NCBI GenBank assembly: GCA_937902945.1
Contig: CALEMD010000143.1
Location: 1 to 25,280, forward strand
Source of the DNA: an uncultured Erysipelotrichaceae bacterium
GTDB taxonomy: Bacteria > Bacillota_I > Bacilli_A > Erysipelotrichales > Erysipelotrichaceae
DNA: 25,280 nt
Reading direction: 5' to 3'
In this document: piece after piece, positions 1-7,524 of the stretch
How the letters are laid out: each line of letters begins with the position of its first letter
How positions within the stretch are numbered: the first letter of the stretch is position 1
The notes under the pieces: model-generated
Database searches by the model: none
Told to the model about the DNA's origin: nothing
Seen by the model: only the letters and a program-made list of their open reading frames with translations
Made by a program: the position numbers and the translations under genes

Positions 1-872
1 ACTATTGCCGGCAGTTCAGCTAGGTCATTTGGAACAGTCCAGTCCAAAGTAACATTTGTGAACGGTGCCTGTGTTCCCCATCTGGATGGTGTATTGACAC
101 CATAGATAAAGGACTGGATGCACTGTTTCACTTCTTTATAGGAAAGATTGTCTACTTTAACAAACGGAGCGAGGTATGTATCAAAGCTTGAGAATGCCTG
201 AGCGCCAGCCCATTCATTCTGCATGATGCCAAGGAAGTTGACCATCTGATTGGCAAGAGTGGAAAGATGCTTTGCAGGGGAAGATGTAATCTTGCCCGGA
301 ATGCCTCCCAGCCCTTCCTGTATCAGCTGTTTCAAAGACCATCCAGCACAGTAGCCTGTCAGCATGCTCAGATCATGAATGTGAATTGCGCCGCTTCTGT
401 GGGCATTGGCAATCTCTTCATCATAAACTTCTGACAGCCAGTAGTTGGCAGTGATAGCTCCAGAATTGCTAAGGATCAGACCGCCTACTGAATAGGTAAC
501 TGTAGAATTCTCTTTTACACGCCAGTCCAATGCTTTGACATAGCTGTCAACGAGTTTCTTATAGTCCAGCGTCGTATCTTTGATATGACGCAGATTCTCT
601 CTCTTCTTACGATACAGAATATATGCTTTGGCAACATCTGCATATCCTGCTTCGCTCAGAACCTTTTCAACGGAGTCCTGGATCTGTTCAACAGTAATCA
701 TTCCGTCTTTGATCTTCGGTTCAAAATCGCTTGTAACACGCAGTGCGATCATATCTACAATTCCTGGTGTATATTCTCTTTCACAGGCAACAAAAGCTTT
801 TTCAATAGCCGCGCTGATCTTCTTTACGTCAAAATCTGCCTTTGATCCATCTCTTTTTACTATACGATACAT
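1..872 (-). CDS. nrdD: Anaerobic (class III) ribonucleoside-triphosphate reductase, N-terminal part
   Basis: Reduces ribonucleotides to deoxyribonucleotides without oxygen, using a glycyl radical installed by NrdG. The frame is open from an ATG at 872 to the window edge, about 290 codons; the rest, including the C-terminal glycyl-radical site, lies outside. Residues 1-95 look like an ATP-cone allosteric domain (start MYRIVKRDGSKADFD, then a helical segment ending in YILYRKKRENLR). After it come typical NrdD core stretches such as SGAIHIHDLSMLTGYCAGW and GVNTPSRWGTQAPFTN. A GGAGG ribosome site lies at about 883-887, inside the end of the upstream activase gene, and only five bases separate the two genes, so they are almost certainly co-transcribed and translationally coupled. 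Family assignment is confident; the protein is partial only because of the window boundary. Confidence 0.95.
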   Translation of the reverse strand, partial: MYRIVKRDGSKADFDVKKISAAIEKAFVACEREYTPGIVDMIALRVTSDFEPKIKDGMITVEQIQDSVEKVLSEAGYADVAKAYILYRKKRENLRHIKDTTLDYKKLVDSYVKALDWRVKENSTVTYSVGGLILSNSGAITANYWLSEVYDEEIANAHRSGAIHIHDLSMLTGYCAGWSLKQLIQEGLGGIPGKITSSPAKHLSTLANQMVNFLGIMQNEWAGAQAFSSFDTYLAPFVKVDNLSYKEVKQCIQSFIYGVNTPSRWGTQAPFTNVTLDWTVPNDLAELPAI

Positions 873-877
873 ATCCC

Positions 878-2026
878 TCAGTCCTCCTTGACTCCCCGCA
901 GTTTCACATGCGGTACATATTCTGCAGCGGTCTTGCGCAGTTCTTCCATTTCTTCAGCATTGTATGCACTGTATATTGGGTTGATTACATTCCCGCTGTC
1001 CATATACTGCTGCAGATAATACTTCTCTGCGCCCCTTATCCACTTTGCTATCTCTTCTATATCTTCTTTAGTATGCAATTCCCTTACAACTGTTGTACGG
1101 AATTCATAATCTACATCGCCCTGCATCAGATAAGCAGCACTTTCCTTGATCCTATCGATTGAGAACACATCTTTGTTCAGACCAACTGTTTCTGCATATC
1201 GATCCGGTGAATTCTTGATGTCCATTGCTACATAATCTACCAAGCCAGTTTCACACAGCTGCTTCAGCTTATCCGGATCATTTCCGTTGGTATCAATCTT
1301 AACCAGATATCCTAGTTCCTTGATTTCTTTTACAAAATCAAGCAGACCTTCCTGCAGCAGAGGCTCTCCGCCGCTGATGCATACTCCATCTAACAGGCCC
1401 TGCCGTTTCTTCAGATAATCAAGTACTTCATCCGCCGGGAAGAATTCATAATTCTCCGGAAGGAATACGAGGTCCTTGTTATGACAGAACGGACATTTGA
1501 AACTGCATCCCCCAGTGAATATCGTTGCGGCCACCTTGCCTGGATAATCAAGCAGCGTCATCTTCTGCATGCCGCCGATCTTAATGCCATGGTAGCGATC
1601 CTCTGGAACTAAATACGTTCTTGAATTGTCACATACCTTTGCAAGCATGGATTCAAACGTATCGATGTCTACATCTTCCGCAATACGGCTTCGGCAGTCA
1701 TTGCGCAGATCATAAAGTGCATTCATAATCTGAGCTGCTTTCTGTGTCGTGTATAGCCGCTTCACCCTTTTATCGTTTTCATCAACCTTAGTCTGAACAT
1801 AGCCCTGTTCTTCTAAGCGCTGAATACTCTTGGTTGTTGTCCCCTTATCTACTTCCCCGATTCTAGTCACTTCCTGCATCGTAATGCCTTCATGTTCGTT
1901 GATAAAAAACAAGAACATTACCTGACCTGAACCTATGTCATATGGGGCAAGAACCTTATCGAAATATTTCTGGATGTTGCGGTATAGCACGGAGATATTG
2001 ATTTGAAAATTCCCAGTATTCTCCAT
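878..2026 (-). CDS. nrdG: MarR-type winged-helix domain fused to radical-SAM NrdG activase
   Basis: A 382-residue protein with two parts. Residues about 1-145 read as a MarR-family regulator: helix-turn-helix around 45-75 (ITMQEVTRIGEVDKGTTTKSI) followed by a wing with DENDKRVKRLYTT. From about 148 it is a TIGR02495-like NrdG: IGGMQKMTLLDYPGK, then the radical-SAM cluster motif CSFKCPFC (C174, C178, C181), and later ISGGEPLL and DTNGN. The radical-SAM part should load a 4Fe-4S cluster, cleave S-adenosylmethionine and make the glycyl radical on NrdD, whose gene follows after five bases. Free-standing NrdG of this class is usually about 230 residues or less, so the front 145 are an addition. 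One uninterrupted frame spans both parts. The inference is that the protein both activates NrdD and represses or senses for its own operon; DNA binding is not shown here. Confidence 0.92.
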   Translation of the reverse strand: MENTGNFQINISVLYRNIQKYFDKVLAPYDIGSGQVMFLFFINEHEGITMQEVTRIGEVDKGTTTKSIQRLEEQGYVQTKVDENDKRVKRLYTTQKAAQIMNALYDLRNDCRSRIAEDVDIDTFESMLAKVCDNSRTYLVPEDRYHGIKIGGMQKMTLLDYPGKVAATIFTGGCSFKCPFCHNKDLVFLPENYEFFPADEVLDYLKKRQGLLDGVCISGGEPLLQEGLLDFVKEIKELGYLVKIDTNGNDPDKLKQLCETGLVDYVAMDIKNSPDRYAETVGLNKDVFSIDRIKESAAYLMQGDVDYEFRTTVVRELHTKEDIEEIAKWIRGAEKYYLQQYMDSGNVINPIYSAYNAEEMEELRKTAAEYVPHVKLRGVKED

Positions 2027-2070
2027 AATTTATACCTTTTTCGGACTGATATTCAGCATATTTTCCAATT

Positions 2071-2088
2071 TAGTTGGATATCCTACTA
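2071..2088. promoter_or_regulatory. Putative operator 1 (TAGTTG-N6-CTACTA), downstream of nrdG start site
   Basis: TAGTTGGATATCCTACTA is an 18-bp palindrome with a single mismatched pair. It falls at about +12 to +29 of the predicted nrdG transcript, a position where bound repressor would block elongation or initiation. Half-sites match operator 2. Length and symmetry suit a MarR dimer; binding by the fused MarR domain is inferred. Confidence 0.5.
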
Positions 2089-2106
2089 ATATCGTGCCTA
2101 TATTCA

Positions 2107-2134
2107 ATATTAGCTTACCAGCCATCAATGTCAA
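2107..2134 (-). promoter_or_regulatory. Promoter of nrdG-nrdD
   Basis: On the minus strand a perfect -35 TTGACA (2129-2134) and a -10 TAATAT (2107-2112) are separated by 16 bases, placing the transcript start near 2100 and leaving a leader of about 74 bases. The -10 box sits in one arm of an inverted repeat, CTAATAT (2086-2092) and ATATTAG (2107-2113). No NrdR box was recognised. Confidence 0.65.
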
Positions 2135-2160
2135 TCTGAAAAAAATGAAATAAAATAAGT

Positions 2161-2238
2161 GAAATAGTCGCATAGTTGCACTTCCAACTATTTCCCACAA
2201 CGCGAAGCAGAAGACAAGGCATTTTATGCGATTATTTC
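2161..2238. repeat. 78-base inverted repeat in the hipA-nrdG gap
   Basis: GAAATAGTCGCATA (2161-2174) is complementary to TATGCGATTATTTC (2225-2238) at 13 of 14 positions, the exception being a possible G-U pair in RNA. The interior holds operator 2 and a further copy of ACTATTTCCC (2188-2197) that resembles ATTATTTCCC (2231-2240). It could be a folded RNA, a regulatory cluster or a small non-coding repeat. The remainder of the 2027-2307 gap shows only the promoter and operators described separately. Confidence 0.45.
2173..2190. promoter_or_regulatory. Putative operator 2 (TAGTTG-N6-CAACTA), upstream of nrdG promoter
   Basis: TAGTTGCACTTCCAACTA has perfect TAGTTG/CAACTA arms around a 6-base centre, extended by one more pair on each side (2172-2191). 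It shares length and half-sites with operator 1, whose centre is 102 bases away across the promoter. A pair straddling a promoter would suit repression by looping, which is inference. Confidence 0.45.
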
Positions 2239-2295
2239 CCTTTCAAATTCAAAATTGATTAGTTTGTTCTTCAAATCGTTCTTTGATTCACAAAG

Positions 2296-2315
2296 AAAAA
2301 CTGCATTTCAGCAGT
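2296..2315 (-). terminator. Weak intrinsic terminator overlapping the hipA stop
   Basis: On the minus strand ACTGC-TGAAAT-GCAGT forms a 5-bp stem followed by TTTTTC. The hairpin includes the hipA TGA codon. The short stem suggests a leaky terminator. Confidence 0.4.
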
Positions 2316-3597
2316 CATGATTTCCTTGATAGGCTACTCCTCCAAAATGCATAATCTCCATTCTCATTTTTTCTGTGCCTGAATATCCTAGTTTTTCCAG
2401 TTCAGAAGATGCCTTACGTAAAGCTTTCGGAAATTCATAAACCATTCTGTCAAAATGTCGCATTGCCGCAGAAACTGACAATCCCGTCTGCTTGGATGCT
2501 CTTTCAAAAGAGCTGCGCTTAATCATATCCAGTTTCAAATCTCCGCCAATTGCAAAAGCCATATCTTTTGTACAGCTTTCATACATGCTTGTACATACTA
2601 TATCGTATGCTGGAGCAAGTCTTATTTTTTTCATATCCTTTGAATACAGCAAAGAAATGTTCTTCAGATGACCGTCGGTATTCCCAATCAGATAATTAAA
2701 TACAATTCTTTCCCACAGTTTCATCTCGTCCGCAATAGGATCAAAGGAGTATTCCTTAAGTAATTCAAAGCTTCTTTTCATATAGTTCTGATTTGTGTTA
2801 TTTTCATATTTATCATAATTTGCTATACCTAAAGCCTGGGCAAAATCTTCTTGATGAAGACGAAGAGGAACATGATGCATACCAATCATTTTTGAATCGG
2901 CAGCCATCAGCCTGTCATATCTTTGCGTTGCCAAAAGTACATCCTCATCATTTCCACTTCCTGTGTTAATAATAAAACTTTTCGGAACATCGATTCCCAG
3001 ATATTCTGCGGTCATCAAAGATAACTGTTCGTTTGTGACAATACTTTTCAATCTGATATGACTCTGTTTTACAATGTGCGTACTGGGTGCTTCGCCAATA
3101 GGCAGATACCACTTTCCAGAATTCCGCTCGAGATACAAGCCGACTTTTCCTGACGCTCCCGTCAAAGATAGATGAGCTTTTGTGATCATATCCAATGAAG
3201 CAGAAGTACCTTCTTCAGCCAGTTTCTTTAATTCTTCTTCAGTGACAGGAACATATTCCATCGTATTTGCATCACAATTTATTTTTATTGCTCCCAAGCA
3301 TTCTTTTCCCAGGGTTTCCAGAATTGACAAATAATCGTTCTCTTCTGTTCTGATAAACTGAGCAAGCGAATGACGTGTATATCCTTCTGGCAGCAGTCCA
3401 TCAAAAAAGCACCTTGTTTTTGCAGAAGTAAATGCTTCTTTCTGCAAGGGAAGGCTGATTGATATTGCAGGATGCTCAGGGTTGGCTAGATATGATTCGC
3501 TATATTGAAACACTGCATCATCAGCAGCTCTGCCAAAAATTTCCCCAACAACTTCCTGTACGCCATTCAATTCAATTTGAATTGTAAGTTTTCTCAT
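2308..3597 (-). CDS. hipA: HipA-family serine/threonine kinase toxin
   Basis: 429 residues, the usual HipA size. In studied members HipA phosphorylates glutamyl-tRNA synthetase and causes growth arrest; the target here is unknown. The N-terminal region (1-105) is the HipA_N fold with DGLLPEGYTRHSLAQ. Kinase features follow: SLTGASGK (144-151, equivalent to the E. coli autophosphorylation loop), K177 in THIVKQS, RYDR near 226, the catalytic motif GNTDGHLKN (305-313, D308) and the metal-binding YD at 331-332. All expected catalytic residues are present, so it is probably active. The start ATG overlaps the hipB stop by one base (TAATG), giving translational coupling with the antitoxin. The pair sits between dusB and nrdG, a place where accessory genes appear to have been inserted. 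Confidence 0.93.
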   Translation of the reverse strand: MRKLTIQIELNGVQEVVGEIFGRAADDAVFQYSESYLANPEHPAISISLPLQKEAFTSAKTRCFFDGLLPEGYTRHSLAQFIRTEENDYLSILETLGKECLGAIKINCDANTMEYVPVTEEELKKLAEEGTSASLDMITKAHLSLTGASGKVGLYLERNSGKWYLPIGEAPSTHIVKQSHIRLKSIVTNEQLSLMTAEYLGIDVPKSFIINTGSGNDEDVLLATQRYDRLMAADSKMIGMHHVPLRLHQEDFAQALGIANYDKYENNTNQNYMKRSFELLKEYSFDPIADEMKLWERIVFNYLIGNTDGHLKNISLLYSKDMKKIRLAPAYDIVCTSMYESCTKDMAFAIGGDLKLDMIKRSSFERASKQTGLSVSAAMRHFDRMVYEFPKALRKASSELEKLGYSGTEKMRMEIMHFGGVAYQGNHDC

Positions 3598-3812
3598 TAC
3601 CTGCCCCGCACCTCAACAAATACATCCATGCCAAGCAAATTCGCAATAGTGATGGATTTCCCCAGTTCGGCAGTTTCTTTTCCGTTTTCCAAATCCGAAA
3701 GAAAACTGGCACTGATCCCCGTCATCTCAGTTAAATAAGCTTGTGTATAATGCAGTTCTTTTCTTCTGTTTCTAACGGCTTTCCCAAACGCCTCAGCATT
3801 GTTTGTCTTCAT
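3597..3812 (-). CDS. hipB: HipB-like XRE-family antitoxin and repressor
   Basis: 71 residues, almost all a Cro/C1-type helix-turn-helix: FGKAVRNRRKELHYTQAYL, then GISASFLSDLENGKE. Family members bind HipA, neutralise it, and repress the operon. It starts with ATG at 3812 after GGAG and ends in a TAATG overlap with hipA. The short tail FVEVRGR after the helices matches the small HipB form. Three palindromic sites in front of the gene support autoregulation. Confidence 0.9.
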   Translation of the reverse strand: MKTNNAEAFGKAVRNRRKELHYTQAYLTEMTGISASFLSDLENGKETAELGKSITIANLLGMDVFVEVRGR

Positions 3813-3823
3813 TTTTCTCCAAT

Positions 3824-3918
3824 CACAGCCGTACGGCTATGAATCATATTTTAACACAAGATTATAGCCGTGAAGCTATATTCTATACAAATCTATGAAT
3901 TATAGCAGTACGGCTATT
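3824..3918 (-). promoter_or_regulatory. hipBA promoter with three evenly spaced operator palindromes
   Basis: Three 18-base copies of a site near TATAGCCGTACGGCTATA lie at 3824-3841 (perfect AGCCGTACGGCT core at 3827-3838), 3863-3880 (TATAGCCGTGAAGCTATA) and 3901-3918 (TATAGCAGTACGGCTATT). Centres are 39 and 38 bases apart. A minus-strand promoter, -35 TTGTAT (3885-3890) and -10 TATAAT (3861-3866) with an 18-base spacer, is covered by the middle site. This is the arrangement expected for HipB autorepression, although the bound protein is inferred. No terminator was seen between dusB and this promoter. Confidence 0.7.
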
Positions 3919-3937
3919 CCAATGCCTTTCGATTCAG

Positions 3938-4921
3938 CTATCTGCCGACCAGTTCCTTCAGTGCTGCTTTATAGGAAACCATAATCTCTTCCATCTGTGC
4001 ATATGTATCCATCAGTGCTAATTTGTTTTTAATAGATTTGCTCTGCGGCATACCTGAAACATACCAGGCAGCCATACCGCGCATCTTCCGCATTGCAGTT
4101 CTTTCTGACTCGTCCTCGCAAAGTCTTCTTGCATAATCCAGACTCATATCAATTCTTTCCAGATAGGAAGGTTCCTGATATTCCGCATTCTGCAGGGCTG
4201 CATTGACTTCGGAAATAAAGAAAGGCCTGCCTAATACGCCTCTGCCGATCATCACGGCATCGCATCCCGTGTACTTCTGCATCTGTATTGCATCCTGCAC
4301 GGTAAGGATGTCGCCATTGCCTATTACAGGTATAGAAACCGCCTCTTTCACCATCTTTATATAATCCAGATTGACATGTCCTTCATACATCTGTGAGCGG
4401 GTGCGTCCATGGATTGCAATGGCACTGATGCCAACTTCTTCTAGGCGTCTTGCCAGATCTGCCGCAATTATATGTGTGCTGTCCCTGCCAGCACGCATCT
4501 TAACCGTTACCGGCCGATCCGCATTCTTCACTGCTGCTTCAGCAATCTGCACGGCAAGATCAGGATAATCCAGGAGATAGCTGCCGGAATGTGCTTTCAA
4601 TACTTTTGTAACAGGGCAGCCCATATTGATATCAATGATGTCACAATCTGTATGCGTACAAAGGTATCCAGTCGCCTCTGCCATGGTTTCAGGATCTCCC
4701 GAAAACAGCTGCAGTGACACCGGATGTTCTTTCTTTGAAGTCCTGCACATATCAAAAGTCTTCTGGTTCTGGTAATGAAGTGCCTTATCACTGATCATTT
4801 CACTGACACACAAACCAGCACCGGCCTCTTTGCATACTTCTCTGAAAACTGGATTGGATATTCCTGCCATCGGCGCAATGACGATAGGATTGTCAATCTT
4901 TACACTTCCTATTTTCCACAT
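3938..4921 (-). CDS. dusB: tRNA-dihydrouridine synthase (DusB type)
   Basis: Flavoprotein that reduces uridine to dihydrouridine in the tRNA D-loop. 327 residues, normal length. Visible features are the FMN-barrel start NPIVIAPMAGISNPVFR (11-27), the catalytic cysteine in INMGCPV (C102), KMRAG around 141, HGRTR near 171, and GNGDI and GRGVLGRPF in the phosphate-binding end. The gene overlaps the end of hslO by 13 bases, so it is translated from the same message; a GGAG lies about 12 bases before the ATG. In Bacillus, dusB sits in the same neighbourhood (hslO region, before lysS). Here lysS is not next; hipBA and nrdG-nrdD follow instead. Confidence 0.95.
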   Translation of the reverse strand: MWKIGSVKIDNPIVIAPMAGISNPVFREVCKEAGAGLCVSEMISDKALHYQNQKTFDMCRTSKKEHPVSLQLFSGDPETMAEATGYLCTHTDCDIIDINMGCPVTKVLKAHSGSYLLDYPDLAVQIAEAAVKNADRPVTVKMRAGRDSTHIIAADLARRLEEVGISAIAIHGRTRSQMYEGHVNLDYIKMVKEAVSIPVIGNGDILTVQDAIQMQKYTGCDAVMIGRGVLGRPFFISEVNAALQNAEYQEPSYLERIDMSLDYARRLCEDESERTAMRKMRGMAAWYVSGMPQSKSIKNKLALMDTYAQMEEIMVSYKAALKELVGR

Positions 4922-5796
4922 GTATGGCGTTTCTCCAGTATTGCGCGCAGTTCTTCTTCAGAGAAGGTGTATTTTGTACAGCAGTACTGGCATACAATCT
5001 CTGCCCCATGGTCTTCATTGATCATATCTTCAAGATCTTTTTCCTTCAGTACTGCAAGAGAATCAAGAAAATGCTCACGGCTGCATCCGCAGTGCCACTG
5101 CACATCCTTGTGAGACATAATCTCAGCATCTGGAAACAATGAAAGAACCACTTCATCCACAGATTGCATTTCCTTCATCAGCGTGGATATCGGTTTCATG
5201 TTCTGCACTGTCTTTTCAACTGTTTCAATGACTTCTTCCGGTGTATCCGGCATCAGCTGTATAAGCAGACCGCCCGCACTGGCGACTGAATAATCCTTAT
5301 CAATCAATACGCCTACCGCAATAGCAGTCGGTGTCTGTTCACTCTTCACAAAATATGCCGCAAAGTCATCGCCGATCTCACCGCTGACGAGATCTACCGT
5401 GCCGGTGAAAGGTTCCTTGAGTCCCTGGTCAAGCATGACTCTCAGATACCCATCCCTGCCTACCGCTCTGCCTACATCCAGCTTGCCTGTCTGTTCATTG
5501 AAGTAGTCAATATGCGGATCTCCTATAAAACCTCTTACATTGCCCTTGCCATCTGCCTGGGCAAGTATAGTTCCAGCCGGTCCATGACCGTTGATATTGA
5601 CTGCATAGCGGTCGTTTTCATTCTTCAAAGTGCTTGCCATAATTGCCGATGCACTCATAACTCTGCCTAATGCTGCACAGGAAGTTGGATACAGATCCTG
5701 TTTCTGTCTTGCCTGTTCCACCATTGCAGTGGTGCATACCGCATGGATGCGGATTGAATTGTTCAGTGCTGTAGCACTGATAGCTATATCTTTCAT
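4909..5796 (-). CDS. hslO: Redox-regulated chaperone Hsp33
   Basis: Cytoplasmic holdase chaperone, activated when oxidation releases a zinc ion and forms disulfides. 295 residues, full length. The four zinc cysteines are in HCGCSR (C236, C238) and VCQYCC (C269, C272); an extra cysteine follows at 273. The N-terminal core contains RAVGRDGYL and GGLLIQLMPD, both typical. The ATG has GGAG upstream and overlaps the TGA of the glycosidase gene by four bases (ATGA). In Bacillus hslO follows ftsH closely; here two other genes lie between. Confidence 0.96.
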   Translation of the reverse strand: MKDIAISATALNNSIRIHAVCTTAMVEQARQKQDLYPTSCAALGRVMSASAIMASTLKNENDRYAVNINGHGPAGTILAQADGKGNVRGFIGDPHIDYFNEQTGKLDVGRAVGRDGYLRVMLDQGLKEPFTGTVDLVSGEIGDDFAAYFVKSEQTPTAIAVGVLIDKDYSVASAGGLLIQLMPDTPEEVIETVEKTVQNMKPISTLMKEMQSVDEVVLSLFPDAEIMSHKDVQWHCGCSREHFLDSLAVLKEKDLEDMINEDHGAEIVCQYCCTKYTFSEEELRAILEKRHTCGK

Positions 5797-7523
5797 TTCA
5801 TACTCCTGATGCAGCGCTCGTTTGTGCGCTTCATTTCCCTTTCATCTATTTTCAATATTCTGCGATCCGCTGTAAACAGACCATTGCATTCATCTTCTAC
5901 ATCGCTTACCTGTGTATATATGCATCCGGCAAGTCCTTTTTCAATTGCCGGCATAATCTCTTGGCTGTACAGTTTCTGAATGGCTTCATCAAGTCTGATG
6001 CGGTCCTTGAATATTTTATATCCGGATAGTTTCTTTGGCTCGCTATGCGCACTTTCAAGATATGTATAGCCGCCGAATTCACTCAGCAGCAGGATTCTGT
6101 CATCCTTGCGCATCGGCGTGTGAAACGCATGGAAATAAACATGCCGGCTGTTGAAATCTCCTGCCCCCTGATCAAACCATCCAGACGCACTGTCTACCAA
6201 TCGAGTGGTGTCATAGTTCTGTATATGCTCGCTGACCTTTCTGCTGTCAAACTGCCCCCAGCCTTCGTTAAACGGCACCCAGCTGCAGACACATACGCAG
6301 TTATACAGGTTATCAAGCATCTGATCAAGCTCATAATAATAGTTCTTCCGGCTCTGCAGATCTTCACGCCCGGTTTTTTCATATTGGTTATCCTTGATCT
6401 TCCGCTGTCCAAGCATCGGTCTGATTCCATGATACTTCAGATCATATGATCCGCCTCCGCACGGCATATCCTGCATGACAAGAATGCCTATTCTGTCACA
6501 CCAGTAATACCATCTGCGGCATTCCACCTTAACATGTTTTCTGAGCAGATTGAAATGCATATCGTGGATCTTATTCAGTTCGAACTGCATGGCTTCATCA
6601 CTTGGATACGTCATCAATCCATCCACACTGTAGCCTTGATCCAATAGACCGCTTAGAAACAGCGGTTCATTGTTTAAACAGAAGCGCGTATATCCCGTAC
6701 CATCTCTAGCAGCTGAGAACTTCCGCATGCCAAAATAGCTCTTTATTGTTTCATCTTCTGTTTGAATATAGAGGTCATATAAAAACGGATCATCCGGAGT
6801 CCACGGATGGAACTTAGGCATCTCTACAGTATAGTTTTTATCATTGGTTATGCCGCGGCTGATCATCTTTCCGCCGGCCGCAACATTGATCACCGCCTGG
6901 GTGAAATTTCCTGCCAAGCGGATATAGACTCTTGAAGCATCATAGTCTACCGTAATCTTGAGATCCTGCACAAATGAGGCAGGAACATTCTCCATCCAAA
7001 CCGACTGCCATATGCCGCTGCTTGGCGTATACCAAATACCGCCATGTTCAATTCTCTGCTTGCCGAAAGCAAGTGATGACTGATCACTGTCGTCATTGCA
7101 CTTCACAAGGAGTACGTTATTCTCTTTGATCATTGCAGTCACGTCCAGACTGAACGGTGCGTATCCACCTGCATGCATACCAGCAGGAAGACCATTCAGA
7201 TAGACCGCACACACCTGATCAACCCCTTCAAAATTAAGCATTGTGCGCATATGAAGCGGTTTGTATTTAAAGAACTTCTGATACCACAGAGTTTCTCCAG
7301 GCCGCAGTTCTTCCTGCGTCCCAGAAAGCTTTGAACCCAACGCAAAAGGAACCAGAATATCTTTCCAGTTCTTTTCGTTCGGCTGTTCGCCTGCCTGTAC
7401 AATCTGATATTTCCAAAGTCCGTTCAGACTGAAAAAACTGTTTCTCTGCAGCTGCATCCGCGGATACTCCGGAAGCGGATTCTGCCGGTCCAGTTTTTCT
7501 GCCCATGGGCTCAGAAGAGTCAT
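5793..7523 (-). CDS. Glycoside hydrolase family 2 enzyme (beta-galactosidase/glucuronidase-like)
   Basis: Probably removes a beta-linked terminal sugar from an imported oligosaccharide or glycoside; no signal peptide is visible, so it should act in the cytoplasm. With the ATG at 7523 it has 576 residues. A longer frame opens at 7580 but would run into the upstream gene; 7523 lies just after that gene's TGA with GGAAGG upstream. Order: jelly-roll sugar-binding domain (FSLNGLWKYQI, later GGYAPFSLDV), immunoglobulin-like middle, then TIM barrel with the acid/base Glu in FNEGWGQFD (E420) and the nucleophile in LSEFGGYTY (E482). Both catalytic residues are present. Substrate cannot be told from sequence: it is much shorter than LacZ and lacks the usual GusA signature. 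It is embedded in a housekeeping operon in front of hslO, which is unusual. Confidence 0.88.
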   Translation of the reverse strand: MTLLSPWAEKLDRQNPLPEYPRMQLQRNSFFSLNGLWKYQIVQAGEQPNEKNWKDILVPFALGSKLSGTQEELRPGETLWYQKFFKYKPLHMRTMLNFEGVDQVCAVYLNGLPAGMHAGGYAPFSLDVTAMIKENNVLLVKCNDDSDQSSLAFGKQRIEHGGIWYTPSSGIWQSVWMENVPASFVQDLKITVDYDASRVYIRLAGNFTQAVINVAAGGKMISRGITNDKNYTVEMPKFHPWTPDDPFLYDLYIQTEDETIKSYFGMRKFSAARDGTGYTRFCLNNEPLFLSGLLDQGYSVDGLMTYPSDEAMQFELNKIHDMHFNLLRKHVKVECRRWYYWCDRIGILVMQDMPCGGGSYDLKYHGIRPMLGQRKIKDNQYEKTGREDLQSRKNYYYELDQMLDNLYNCVCVCSWVPFNEGWGQFDSRKVSEHIQNYDTTRLVDSASGWFDQGAGDFNSRHVYFHAFHTPMRKDDRILLLSEFGGYTYLESAHSEPKKLSGYKIFKDRIRLDEAIQKLYSQEIMPAIEKGLAGCIYTQVSDVEDECNGLFTADRRILKIDEREMKRTNERCIRSMK

Positions 7524-7524
7524 A

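Noticed and set aside
2027..2307. NrdR box or riboswitch ahead of nrdG
   Set aside because: No NrdR consensus or known riboswitch core was recognised; the symmetric sites fit a MarR-type operator better.
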